The notes: generated by a model from the sequence alone, not told the origin. A stretch of DNA of 64,000 bases from Akkermansiaceae bacterium (GCA_017798145.1 CP059069.1:1535226-1599225); one strand, 5' to 3'. Counted from the first letter of the stretch, positions 28,701 through 36,033 are shown. A program made the numbers and translations.

Positions 28701-29245
28701 CCGCTGGATCCGGACAGGATGTGGACGGTGCCCGAGAGGTTGAGGTTCGCGCCCCCTGAGACGCCGACATAGCCGATACCCTGCAGGCTGAATCGCGTCC
28801 CCGGGGCGCTGAGGGTCGCGGTAATCACCTCGTTGACGCCCGAGGCATCCGCATCGATCAGCTGCGCGTTTCCGCCCTGGAGCGCGAGGCCGCCGCCGGT
28901 GTTGTTGATCCGCAGGGCACCGCTCCCGGTGGAGGAAAGCACGATGGAGAAACCCTGCCCCCACATCGCCGGATCGCTCACCGTCCCCACCGGACCGTCG
29001 AATTCGTTCACATAGGAGGCCGGATCCGGATCGGTGCAGGAGGCGTCCAGGGAGACGTTGCCCGAGGCATCCACCGCAAACGACAACGTGATGTTGCCGG
29101 TGTTCTGGATCGCACTTGCAGCCCCCGTGTAGGAATGGCTGAAGTCCACCTGCACGGCTGCCAGCGCCCCGCAGGCGCAGGCCATCCAACAGGCACCTGC
29201 CAGCAGGGTCACGGGGCGGAAGGCTTTCGATTTGGGCGATTTCAT
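25724..29245 (-). CDS. Secreted S1 sulfatase with long N-terminal beta region and C-terminal FnIII domain
   Basis: 1,173 residues from the ATG at 29245 (MKSPKSKAFRPVTLLAG); a TTG seven codons upstream is less likely. After the signal peptide, residues 25-420 form a beta-helix/autotransporter-like region with glycine-rich repeats (WTTASNWNPDGVPASANDAEI). The sulfatase domain begins at PNIIIVNVDDMAGG and holds the formylglycine motif C477-G-P-S-R, with GKGHFTDDD and FTSDHGEKTLNGP further on. A fibronectin type III domain (SVKLDWTDASDNELGYIVRKH) follows, then a tail ending QFMRAEIIEP. Sulfatases of this class need conversion of the cysteine by a formylglycine-generating enzyme, which is not in the window. 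Average bacterial sulfatases have about 500 residues, so more than half of this chain is accessory. Confidence 0.9.
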   Translation of the reverse strand: MKSPKSKAFRPVTLLAGACWMACACGALAAVQVDFSHSYTGAASAIQNTGNITLSFAVDASGNVSLDASCTDPDPASYVNEFDGPVGTVSDPAMWGQGFSIVLSSTGSGALRINNTGGGLALQGGNAQLIDADASGVNEVITATLSAPGTRFSLQGIGYVGVSGGANLNLSGTVHILSGSSGTADVSSQGVNGTFTVASSASAVGQGFVLSGLSFDMVAAPPAPGTRAFDNGSGNRLWTTASNWNPDGVPASANDAEIAGFDVILNGAAGGISELRIINGSLTLSGSGALSMKSMTIGRNIEKAVRLVMAGSGVSFGYSGASSTDEFAVGTAATVETKPDSGGCEPLELGSAKLVLDRGSQWILDGTDFTGSFNVGNRFVLANFGSFSGSTAGVRTRNFDLPANRRLQLTQTATSLYYEVVAQTAATGPNIIIVNVDDMAGGQHFGFEGRDCITPTLDTLASTGVRFTQAFAASTVCGPSRYSLLTGRWASRNTSAQFIARYPLGTLGRFGVSDTELETDGENLGAWLRQAGYRTGMVGKGHFTDDDLNSTANWAAKGLLTYPQAADPKTDAATNGKMKHNHRVLCQRMREFGFDYVESYYKANLAELRNDALNVHNQEWITKGALDFIEENHGERFFLYMAPTINHGPVRNDLSKTLLADKGYTSAGYLPDEDYTFMPARQAIVNQVTGAGKDLISARETWLDYSIKAILNKLTQHGIRNDTLIIFTSDHGEKTLNGPLVWGKSSLYDLGMKVPFVMNWPNGVASPGRNYGEIISHVDIAPTLLALTGASALPTRPVDGVSLVPVLNGGNAAVRDDLFCEIGYARAVRTRDRKYIAVRYTPSVYTQIANGGTWPQFGANSQPTGGTIPRPYYINNSGLGAGVANTNPTYFDDDQLYNLNTDPDENTNLYGQEPATTYDLKKRLANYIGGIPDRPFRQFSGSSTEFSPAPTAAPQPPGNLQTQLLSPNSVKLDWTDASDNELGYIVRKHVNGGPGEIVAELPAGATTATVPVDAGVEDIVLKVAGYNAMNDAQAANPVDLLSPDAWRFRIFGDVDPGLSTSFSQWGNDADGDGVPTLWEYAFATNPRLASSVARPEGRLTRVGEDSFLEYWLPRDRRRAVQIAGSVSIDLSIWNTGLPHCIVASDEQDHLLLRSSTPVGDESKQFMRAEIIEP

Positions 29246-29341
29246 TTCAAAAGGTTTTGGTAGCAAAGGAAAGCTCCCGTCCGTTTCCGGATGGGAGCTT
29301 GGGAAGGAAGCCTTATGATAGCCCCTTGCCGCTGATGCGGA

Positions 29342-30070
29342 TCAGGCGCGGCGGCGGCGGAGAAGGGCGAGCATACCGAGTGCGCCGAGGAGGGCTGTGG
29401 AGGGCTCGGGGACGATGGACGCAGTGCCGTTGTTCCAGAAATACGCATCGCCATCAATCGTGCCTGCGAGTGATTTCAGATCCTGATTGAATGCTCCCGC
29501 TGAACTAAACGTGCCAGCACGGTCACCATTATTGACGCTTCTTGTTCCGACTGACAGGGAATTGTTTCCATTCCAGTTTGCCTGAGGGCTGGTCACTGTG
29601 CCGCTATCAACTATGGGACTTAAACCCACTCCGAAGGAGTAAGCGCCGCCCGCTCCACTGTAAACGAGGGCGGCCACTGTTTGGACGCCTGCAGTCAAAA
29701 CCCCACCACTGTGCAGGATTGCTATGCCACTCCCGTCGCCAAAAGATGTGTCAGTGGGGGTGTAAACATTGCCGCCACCGGACTTCGAGAGGAAAATCGG
29801 AGTGCCATCCAGCAAATACAAAGCTGTGCCGCTGGTTTGACCACCAATTTCCATAAGGGTCACCAAGCCGGTGAGATCGGCGGCCGTCGGCGTGAATGTG
29901 ATGTTAAAGGCCATCCCATCCGCCTGTACTATTCCTGATGGTGTAACGCCAGCTGTAGCACCACCTGCACGCTTGGCATCGCCCGGGAGCAGGTTTACAA
30001 TGATTGCGGAATGGGCGGCAGGGGCGCCGAGGAGGATGGCTAGCAATGCCAGTCTTGTTGGATTTTTCAT
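29342..30070 (-). CDS. PEP-CTERM sorting-domain protein
   Basis: 242 residues from the ATG at 30070 (MKNPTRLALLAILLGAPAAHS signal region). The C-terminus has the tripartite PEP-CTERM signal: VPEPSTA, a hydrophobic stretch of about a dozen residues, and the basic tail RRRRA. Exosortase cleaves such proteins and attaches them to, or releases them at, the cell surface. The central region is beta-rich and low in charge, with repeated SGGG/GAGG patches. No exosortase gene is in the window. The gene lies 97 bp before the sulfatase gene in the same direction, with the recurrent motif and array C upstream. Confidence 0.9.
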   Translation of the reverse strand: MKNPTRLALLAILLGAPAAHSAIIVNLLPGDAKRAGGATAGVTPSGIVQADGMAFNITFTPTAADLTGLVTLMEIGGQTSGTALYLLDGTPIFLSKSGGGNVYTPTDTSFGDGSGIAILHSGGVLTAGVQTVAALVYSGAGGAYSFGVGLSPIVDSGTVTSPQANWNGNNSLSVGTRSVNNGDRAGTFSSAGAFNQDLKSLAGTIDGDAYFWNNGTASIVPEPSTALLGALGMLALLRRRRA

Positions 30071-30156
30071 ATCGGGTTTGGTTCTTGGATTTGTTCGGGA
30101 GCCTTGCATGTGAGGCTTTACGCACTTGATCAAACCAAAAACGGTAAGCGCGCGAT

Positions 30157-30175
30157 AGTCCCCAAAGTGATGACA
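30157..30175 (-). promoter_or_regulatory. Recurrent GTCATCACTTTGGGGAC-type motif, site 7
   Basis: Minus strand TGTCATCACTTTGGGGACT, 87 bp upstream of the PEP-CTERM start and pointing toward it. Array C begins 1 bp beyond it. Confidence 0.5.
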
Positions 30176-30176
30176 A

Positions 30177-31086
30177 GGCAGGGACGGTCTCTCCGAGCCG
30201 TCCATATCTCACGGCGGTTTTTCACGGAAAGGAACCGTTGGGATCCCCCAAGCCGTGAGATATGGACGTTTTGGGAAAAACGTCCCTGCCGTTCCCGCAG
30301 GCAGGGACGGCAATCCTTGCCGTCCATATCTAGCGGCGGTTCATACGGAAAGGAACCGATGGGATCCCCAAAGCCGTCAGATATGGACGTTTTGGGAAAA
30401 ACGTCCCTGCCGTTCCCGCAGGCAGGGACGGCAATCCTTGCCGTCCATATCTCGCGGCGCTTCATACGAAAAGGAACCGATGGGATCCCCCAAGCCGTCA
30501 GATATGGACGTTTTGGGAAAAACGTCCCTGCCTAGGCGCATTCCACGGGCAGGGACGGCAATCCTTGCCGTCCATATCTCGCGGCGCTTCATACGAAAAG
30601 GAACCGATGGGATCCCCCAAGCCGTCAGATATGGACGTTTTGGGAAAAACGTCCCTGCCTGGGCGCGTTCCGCAGGCAGGGACGGCAATCCTTGCCGTCC
30701 ATATCTCGCGGCGCTTCACACGGAAAGCAACCGTTGGGATCCCCCAAGCCGTCAGATATGGACGTTTTTGGGAAAATGTCCCTGCCTAGGCGCATTCCAC
30801 GGGCAGGGACGGCAATCCTTGCCGTCCATATCTCGCGGCGCTTCACACGGAAAGCAACCGTTGGGATCTCACGAGCCGCCAGATATGGACGTTTTGGGAA
30901 AAACGTCCCTGCCCGGGGGCGTTCCGCGGGCAGGGACGGCAATCCTTGCCGTCCATATCTCGCGGCGCTTCATACGGAGAGGGACCGATGGGATCTCACT
31001 GGCCGCCAGATATGGACGTTTTGGGAAAAACGTCCCTGCCCGGGCGCGTTCTGCAGGCAGGGACGGCAATCCTTGCCGTCCATACC
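30177..31086. repeat. Composite palindromic repeat array C (seven full units and a half unit)
   Basis: Unit starts at 30177, 30300, 30421, 30548, 30675, 30802, 30929 and 31056; the last five steps are exactly 127 bp. Each full unit (112-114 bp) is bounded by GGCAGGGACG and CGTCCCTGCC and contains a first hairpin (GGACGGCAA/TTGCCGTCC; the first unit has the GGACGGTCTC variant), the long-range arm CCATATCT/AGATATGG, and a second hairpin (GGACGTTTT/AAAACGTCC). Linkers between units are 9-15 bp. The final half unit stops at the DUF1080 stop codon. This array fills the whole 1 kb between the two minus-strand genes. Confidence 0.95.
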
Positions 31087-31785
31087 TCAGCCACCCACCT
31101 TGAGCTCGATGTCCTTGTAATACGCCGTGCTGCCGGGATCGTGGCCCTGGATGGCGAAGGTGCCGCTGCCGAGCTTGCGGCCGGGCATGCCCTGCAGGGC
31201 TTTCGCGGGATCGAAGCCCTCAGGCTCCGTCCACTCGACCGTGGTCTTGCCATTCACCTTGATCGTGATCGTCTTCCCTTTCACGATGATGTGGTAGTCG
31301 AACCACTCGCCGTCGGTGTTCGGCGCTTTCTCGACGACGATGTTCTCCAGGCTCCCTGGAGGAGCCTTCTGGCCGGGCGCGAGCACGAGGACATTCACCA
31401 CGCCGTAAAGGCTGCCGGTTTTCTTGGGATCCCCGTGGGTGGCGTTCACCTGGCACTCGAAGCCCTTCGAAGGCCAGCCCTTGTCCTCATACTCCGTATG
31501 GAAATACACTCCGCCATTGGCCTTCGGCAGGGTCTTCACCTTGAGCTTCAGCTCGAAATCCGTGAACGACGCCTTGCCGTCCGCGCCCATGTAAAACAGG
31601 TGGGCGCGCCCGTTGCTGACTTTCAGGGCACCGTCCTCCACTGAGAAGGAGCCCGGCGTTTCCTCGTTCGACTTCCAGCCGGTGAGGTCCTTGCCGTTGA
31701 AGATGGAGACAAAGCCGTCCTCGGCGCTTGCCACGGATGCGAGCATGGCGAAGGCCGATGCGATAAGCAGGGTTGTTTTTTTCAT
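31087..31785 (-). CDS. DUF1080 (3-keto-disaccharide hydrolase family) secreted protein
   Basis: 232 residues from the ATG at 31785 (a GTG lies one codon upstream). Signal peptide MKKTTLLIASAFAMLASVASA. The body matches the DUF1080/3-keto-disaccharide hydrolase family: FVSIFNGKDLTGWK at the start, DFELKLKVKTLPKANGGVYFHT, GFECQVNATHGDP, and the closing GTFAIQGHDPGSTAYYKDIELK. The fold is a concanavalin-like jelly roll, and characterised members cleave 3-keto-glycosides. That fits with the GMC/subunit-3 dehydrogenase at 12958, although the two are 16 kb apart. The stop codon lies at the end of array C, whose last hairpin would form the 3' end of its transcript. Confidence 0.93.
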   Translation of the reverse strand: MKKTTLLIASAFAMLASVASAEDGFVSIFNGKDLTGWKSNEETPGSFSVEDGALKVSNGRAHLFYMGADGKASFTDFELKLKVKTLPKANGGVYFHTEYEDKGWPSKGFECQVNATHGDPKKTGSLYGVVNVLVLAPGQKAPPGSLENIVVEKAPNTDGEWFDYHIIVKGKTITIKVNGKTTVEWTEPEGFDPAKALQGMPGRKLGSGTFAIQGHDPGSTAYYKDIELKVGG

Positions 31786-31842
31786 CACGGAGATTCAAAG
31801 AGAGCGAACCGCACATGTCCAGTGGCGAGGTGATCGCAGGCC

Positions 31843-31860
31843 GTCCACAAAGTGATGACA
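31843..31860 (-). promoter_or_regulatory. Recurrent GTCATCACTTTGGGGAC-type motif, site 8
   Basis: Minus strand TGTCATCACTTTGTGGAC (one mismatch), 58 bp upstream of the DUF1080 start and pointing toward it. Confidence 0.45.
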
Positions 31861-31875
31861 GCCAGATCTGGCCAA

Positions 31876-31987
31876 GGCAGGGACGGCAATCCTTGCCGTC
31901 CATATCTCGCGGCGGTTCACACGGAAAGGAACCGATGGGATCACCCAAGCCGCCAGATATGGACGTTTTGGGAAAAACGTCCCTGCC
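31876..31987. repeat. Single composite palindromic unit next to the RAYT pseudogene
   Basis: One complete 112-bp unit in the same orientation as arrays B-E, with GGACGGCAA/TTGCCGTCC and GGACGTTTT/AAAACGTCC hairpins. It ends 11 bp from the end of the RAYT pseudogene. Confidence 0.92.
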
Positions 31988-31997
31988 GGGACATTGC

Positions 31998-32473
31998 CTA
32001 CCAACCCCTTGTCCCATCACCCCGCAAAACATAAGGCCATTTCTCGAATGAATCCACGAGACCGCCACGCACAGGATTTTCACGGATGTAATCCCATTTG
32101 TCGGTCATGTCGGAATCCCCCCTGACCCTGTGGTCGAAATAATCCCTCTGCCACTCGGTCCCGAACGTCTTCGCCGTGTATCGTTTCCAGCTCTTGATGA
32201 GATTCCCCATCCCAAGGCCTTTGTCGTTGTTGAAGGAGATCAGGCATGGAAATGATCCGGCATGAGCAGCGCGAGGAAGACATGCCATTTGCCGAGATCC
32301 TGGTAGAAGCTCAATGCATCGAGCAATCCCTCAGCCACCCCGGGCAGCGTGAGCTGCGGTTCGCCGCGTTTTTGGCAATTGATCGTGATGAAGAAAACCG
32401 CGTTCTCCGGTGCCCATGACGGCGGGCGGTGAAAGTCACCCCTTGCTTTCCGTTTTGAAAATTCCTCCGCCAA
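31998..32473 (-). pseudogene. REP-associated tyrosine transposase (RAYT, Y1_Tnp), frameshifted
   Basis: Two overlapping minus-strand frames together give one IS200/Y1-like transposase. The first (start 32473) reads PENAVFFITINCQKRGEP and LALLMPDHFHA, containing the HxH metal site (HFH). The second reads LISFNNDKGLGMGNLIKSWK, TEWQRDYFDHRVRGDSD and WDYIRENPVRGGLV, where the Tyr of DYIRENPV is the expected nucleophile. One missing C near 32241-32243, just after HFHA, breaks the frame and creates a TGA. All catalytic residues are otherwise present, so the loss is recent. It lies between a single repeat unit (11 bp away) and array D (47 bp away), the arrangement known for REP/RAYT pairs, which mobilise or maintain the palindromes in trans. 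Confidence 0.85.
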
Positions 32474-32519
32474 ACCAAGGCAAATTGCGGATCAACGGTG
32501 CCAGAAGGTCAAACCAAAA

Positions 32520-33007
32520 GGCAGGGACGGCAATCCTTGCCGTCCATATCTCGCAGCGGTTTTCACGGAAAGGAACCGATGGGATCACCCAGGCCGCCAG
32601 ATATGGACGTTTTGGGAAAAATGCCCCTGCCGTTCCCGCAGGCAGGGACGGTCTCTCCGAGCCGTCCATATCTCACGGCGCTTCACACGGAAAGGAACCG
32701 TTGGGATCACCCGGGCCGTCAGATATGGACGTTTTGGGAAAAACGTCCCTGCCCGGGCGCGTCCCACGGGCAGGGACGGCAATCCTTGCCGTCCATATCT
32801 CGCGGCGCTTCACACGGAAAGGAACCGATGGGATCACCCAGGCCGCCAGATATGGACGTTTTGGGAAAAACGTCCCTGCCCGGGCGCGTCCCACGGGCAG
32901 GGACGGCAATCCTTGCCGTCCATATCTCGCGGCGCTTCACACGGAAAGGAACCGATGGGATCTCACGGGCCGCCAGATATGGACGTTTTGGGAAAAACGT
33001 CCCTGCC
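32520..33007. repeat. Composite palindromic repeat array D (four units)
   Basis: Units at 32520-32631, 32641-32753, 32769-32880 and 32896-33007, spaced 121-128 bp, in the same orientation as array C. The second unit has the GGACGGTCTC-type first hairpin; the others GGACGGCAA/TTGCCGTCC. The array starts upstream of the RAYT start codon and ends 42 bp before the motif at 33049. Confidence 0.93.
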
Positions 33008-33048
33008 TGGGCGCAATTCCATCCGCAGGATAAACCGGATATCGCAAC

Positions 33049-33067
33049 AGTCCCCAAAGCGATGACA
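33049..33067 (-). promoter_or_regulatory. Recurrent GTCATCACTTTGGGGAC-type motif, site 9
   Basis: Minus strand TGTCATCGCTTTGGGGACT. It points away from the sulfatase at 33154 and toward array D and the RAYT pseudogene, so it is one of two sites not pointing at a nearby intact gene. Confidence 0.45.
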
Positions 33068-33153
33068 AAGGCGGGTTATCCTTGGCAAGGGGCGGAGAAG
33101 GGGGATTGACTCGGATCATGTGCCGTTTCAATCCGCACCAACCCAAGACCATC

Positions 33154-34728
33154 ATGGAATCCACCGCAACCCCCGTCCCGCGCTTCTCCGCAATCCTGTT
33201 TACCCTGCTCGCCGCTACGACTGCCCTTCACGCATCCGCACCCGTTCCCACGGAAATCGTTCCCGGGAAAATCCCCGGCGCGAAGCCGCGCAACGTGGTC
33301 TTCATCCTCTCCGATGACCACCGCTACGATGCGATGAGCTTCCTCGGCCACCAGTTCGCGAAGACCCCGGTGATGGACTCCATGGCCGCGAACGGCGCCT
33401 ACGTGAAAAACGCCTTGGTGACCACCTCGCTCTGCTCCCCAAGCCGCGCGTCCATCCTCACCGGGCTCTACACCTTCCGCCATCGTGTGATCGACAACAA
33501 CCGCGCGATCCCCAAGGGCACGGTCTATTTCCCGCAATACATCCAGAAGGCCGGCTATGCGACCTGCTTCATCGGCAAATGGCACATGGGCGGGGAAAGC
33601 GATGAGCCGCAGCCCGGCTGGGATCATTGGGTCAGCTTCCGCGGGCAGGGAAATTATTATCCGCCATCGCCCGACTACACGCTCAACGTCGATGGCAAGC
33701 GCGTGAAACAGAAGGGCTACATCACCGGCGAGCTCACCGACTACGCCATCGACTGGCTGAAGCAGCAGAAGCCTTCCGAAAAACCCTTCTGCCTCTACCT
33801 GTCCCACAAGGCCGTCCACGCGAACTTCACCCCCGAGCCGAAGTATGAGGACAGCTTGAAGGATCTGCCCTTCAAACGCCCCGCGACCGAGGCCAGCACC
33901 CCCGGCAACCTGCTCCAGCCCCGCTGGCTGCGCGACCAGCGGAACTCCTGGCACGGCGTCGATTTCCCCTACCACAGCGAGCTGAACATCGAGGGCTACT
34001 ACAAGCGCTACTGCGAGGCGCTCCGCTCCGTGGACGACAGCATCGGCCGCGTGATGCAGCAGCTCAAGGACATGGGCGTCTATGACGACACCCTGGTGAT
34101 CTATATGGGCGACAACGGTTTCATGTTCGGCGAGCACGGCCTCATCGACAAGCGCGTGGCCTACGAGGCCTCGATGCGCGTGCCAATGCTCGTCCAGTGC
34201 CCTTCCCTCATCAAGGGCGGCACGGTGGTGGACGAAATGGTCGCCAACATCGACGTCGCGCCGACCATCATGGAGGCGATGGGGCTGGAAAAACCCGCGC
34301 ACATGGACGGCGAGAGTTTCCTGCCGCTGGCCGAGGGCAAGGAAACCAAATGGCGCGACGATTTCCTCTACGTCTATTACTGGGAGAAAAATTTCCCGCA
34401 GACCCCCACCACCTTCGCAATCCGCAGCGACCGCTTCAAATACATCACCTACTACGGCCTCTGGGATGCCGATGAATTCTACTATCTCCAGAGCGACCCC
34501 GACGAAAGCAAGAACCTCCTCTACGACCCCGCCTTCAAGGCGCAGGCAAAGCAGATGGAGAACAGGCTCTACAAAATGATGGGCGAATTCGGCGGGATGG
34601 AAATCCCCCTGAACCAGCCCGCCGGCGGCATCAACAACATCCGCCTCCGCGAGCGCGGCGGCGAAAAGGCCTCCGATTTCCCGCCGCCCATGGTCGTCGA
34701 TGAGCCGGTCAACACGGATGCGAACTGA
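33154..34728 (+). CDS. Secreted S1 sulfatase, N-acetylglucosamine-6-sulfatase-like
   Basis: 524 residues from the ATG at 33154 (signal region MESTATPVPRFSAILFTLLA); earlier in-frame starts at 33082 and 33118 would add non-signal residues. Metal ligands D54-D55 (FILSDDHRYDAM), formylglycine motif C94-S-P-S-R98, GKWHMGG, and YMGDNGFMFGEHG in the distal metal site. The layout, with FRHRVIDNNRAIPKG after the active site and RSDRFKYITY near the end, resembles S1_11 sulfatases acting on N-acetylglucosamine 6-sulfate or related units, but specificity is a guess. It converges on the regulator gene at 34954 across repeat element E. Confidence 0.9.
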   Translation: MESTATPVPRFSAILFTLLAATTALHASAPVPTEIVPGKIPGAKPRNVVFILSDDHRYDAMSFLGHQFAKTPVMDSMAANGAYVKNALVTTSLCSPSRASILTGLYTFRHRVIDNNRAIPKGTVYFPQYIQKAGYATCFIGKWHMGGESDEPQPGWDHWVSFRGQGNYYPPSPDYTLNVDGKRVKQKGYITGELTDYAIDWLKQQKPSEKPFCLYLSHKAVHANFTPEPKYEDSLKDLPFKRPATEASTPGNLLQPRWLRDQRNSWHGVDFPYHSELNIEGYYKRYCEALRSVDDSIGRVMQQLKDMGVYDDTLVIYMGDNGFMFGEHGLIDKRVAYEASMRVPMLVQCPSLIKGGTVVDEMVANIDVAPTIMEAMGLEKPAHMDGESFLPLAEGKETKWRDDFLYVYYWEKNFPQTPTTFAIRSDRFKYITYYGLWDADEFYYLQSDPDESKNLLYDPAFKAQAKQMENRLYKMMGEFGGMEIPLNQPAGGINNIRLRERGGEKASDFPPPMVVDEPVNTDAN

Positions 34729-34731
34729 CCC

Positions 34732-34902
34732 GAATGGCACGGGATTAAGCCGTCTTTCGTGAAATAGGCAGGGACGACAATCCTTGTCGTCCATATCTCG
34801 CGGAGCTTCGCGCGGAAAGGAACCGATGGGATCCCACAAGCCGTCAGATATGGACGTTTTGGAAAAACGTCCCTGCCTTCTTGGCTTAATCCCGTGCCAT
34901 TC
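34732..34902. repeat. Repeat element E inside a perfect 20-bp inverted repeat
   Basis: A single composite unit (34767-34877) has the first hairpin GGACGACAA/TTGTCGTCC, a compensated change from the usual GGACGGCAA/TTGCCGTCC. It is enclosed by a perfect 20-bp inverted repeat (34732-34751, GAATGGCACGGGATTAAGCC, pairing with 34883-34902). CGAACTGACC also occurs as a direct repeat outside both arms (34721, 34903). The structure occupies the gap between two convergent genes and could stop transcription from both sides. Confidence 0.85.
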
Positions 34903-34953
34903 CGAACTGACCCCCGATGCCGGCATCCCGGAGCCCGTGACTGCCGGAAACCG

Positions 34954-36033
34954 TCAAGGCCGCGGCCTCGGTACCGGCCCCATGGTTCCGCCGGGAACAA
35001 AGCGCGCCGGGTAGAGGATCTGGCGGCGATCCTGTTTTCCGTGGCTGAGATTCACCGCCCAGCGCACCGTCCGCCTCACCCAGAGCGCGCTGTCCGCCCT
35101 GAACTGCGCCGCGCTAGGCTGTTGCCAATCCAGCACCGCGTCGCCATCCGGACAGACCAGCGAAACATCGCCCGGCACCGCGATCCCCCGCGAGGACAGG
35201 AACTGCTGCACGGCCACGAAGACCTTCGCTTCCTGCACGATCAGCGCCGTCGGAGGGGTCGCTACGAAGATTTTCCGCAGGCAGGCGTGCAAACCCTCGC
35301 TGTCGCTGCTCGGCCACAGGGGAAAATGGTAATCCCCCGTCTCGATTCCATGCGCCTTGAGCACATCGAGGAACTCGGTCTCGGGATGCTCGGGCTCCGG
35401 TGTCCGCCGGTTCGGGCGGGCGATCATCACGATGCGCCGGTGCCCCAGCCGCACCAGCTCCTCGGTGCACTCCCGGAACGGCGGCCCGAAGTCCGGCCCG
35501 GTCGCCGCGATCGGCAGCCCGCGGAAACTGCCCAGGAAGCCGAACACCGGAAACGGCTGCTCGGCGAACCAATCGTAAACCTCCCGCGAGGCGGCATGCA
35601 CGATCCAGGCGTCCGCCTTGGTTTGCGCCACCAAACGCTTGATGCGCCGGACATCCATCCCCAGCTCCATCAAGCCCTTCTCGGCCGGGAAGGGCTCGTG
35701 CCCCGCCTCGATCAAGCGGTGCTGGAGATCGCTGATGTATGGGCCGTAGGGGCCGTGCCGCCGCCATAGCAACATCGCGATCCGCAGTTGCGAGGCCGCC
35801 CGGCCGCCCTCCGCCGAGACGATCTTCCGGCGCCTGCCCGCTCCCTGCGCCTCCAGCACGCCCTCCTTTTCCAGCAGCGCCAGCGCGTTCTCCGCCGTCT
35901 GGTTGCTCACCTCCAGCTCCCGCGCCAGCTCATGCCTGCCCGGCATCCATTTCGCCCACCTCCCCTGCGCGATCTGCTCCCGCAAATAAACGGCGGCCTG
36001 TTCGGTGATGGTGAGGAATCGCGGTCCCGGCAT
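34954..36033 (-). CDS. GntR-type winged-helix regulator with LacI-like sugar-binding domain (paralogue 1)
   Basis: 359 residues from the ATG at 36033 (MPGPRFLTITEQAAVYLREQ). Residues 8-75 form a GntR-like winged helix (GRWAKWMPGRHELARELEVS, QTAENALALLEKEGVL); residues about 82-345 form a type 1 periplasmic-binding fold (LRIAMLLWRRHGPYGPYISD; LVRLGHRRIVMIAR; FLSSRGIAVPGDVSLVC). Such proteins repress sugar-utilisation genes until a ligand binds. It diverges from the PEP-CTERM/sulfatase genes at 36230, with the recurrent motif in the intergenic gap. A close paralogue sits at 60858, sharing for example the LVxxGHxRIV and PVFGxFGS positions. Confidence 0.9.
   Translation of the reverse strand: MPGPRFLTITEQAAVYLREQIAQGRWAKWMPGRHELARELEVSNQTAENALALLEKEGVLEAQGAGRRRKIVSAEGGRAASQLRIAMLLWRRHGPYGPYISDLQHRLIEAGHEPFPAEKGLMELGMDVRRIKRLVAQTKADAWIVHAASREVYDWFAEQPFPVFGFLGSFRGLPIAATGPDFGPPFRECTEELVRLGHRRIVMIARPNRRTPEPEHPETEFLDVLKAHGIETGDYHFPLWPSSDSEGLHACLRKIFVATPPTALIVQEAKVFVAVQQFLSSRGIAVPGDVSLVCPDGDAVLDWQQPSAAQFRADSALWVRRTVRWAVNLSHGKQDRRQILYPARFVPGGTMGPVPRPRP

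Noticed and set aside
30177-31086. CRISPR array
   Set aside because: The regular 127-bp spacing is suggestive, but the whole unit is repeated and palindromic; the 9-15 bp linkers are not unique spacers, and no cas gene is present.
30255-31103. Long open frames running through the repeat arrays
   Set aside because: They encode repeating peptides read off palindromic DNA in several frames and on both strands; no signal, domain or start site supports them.
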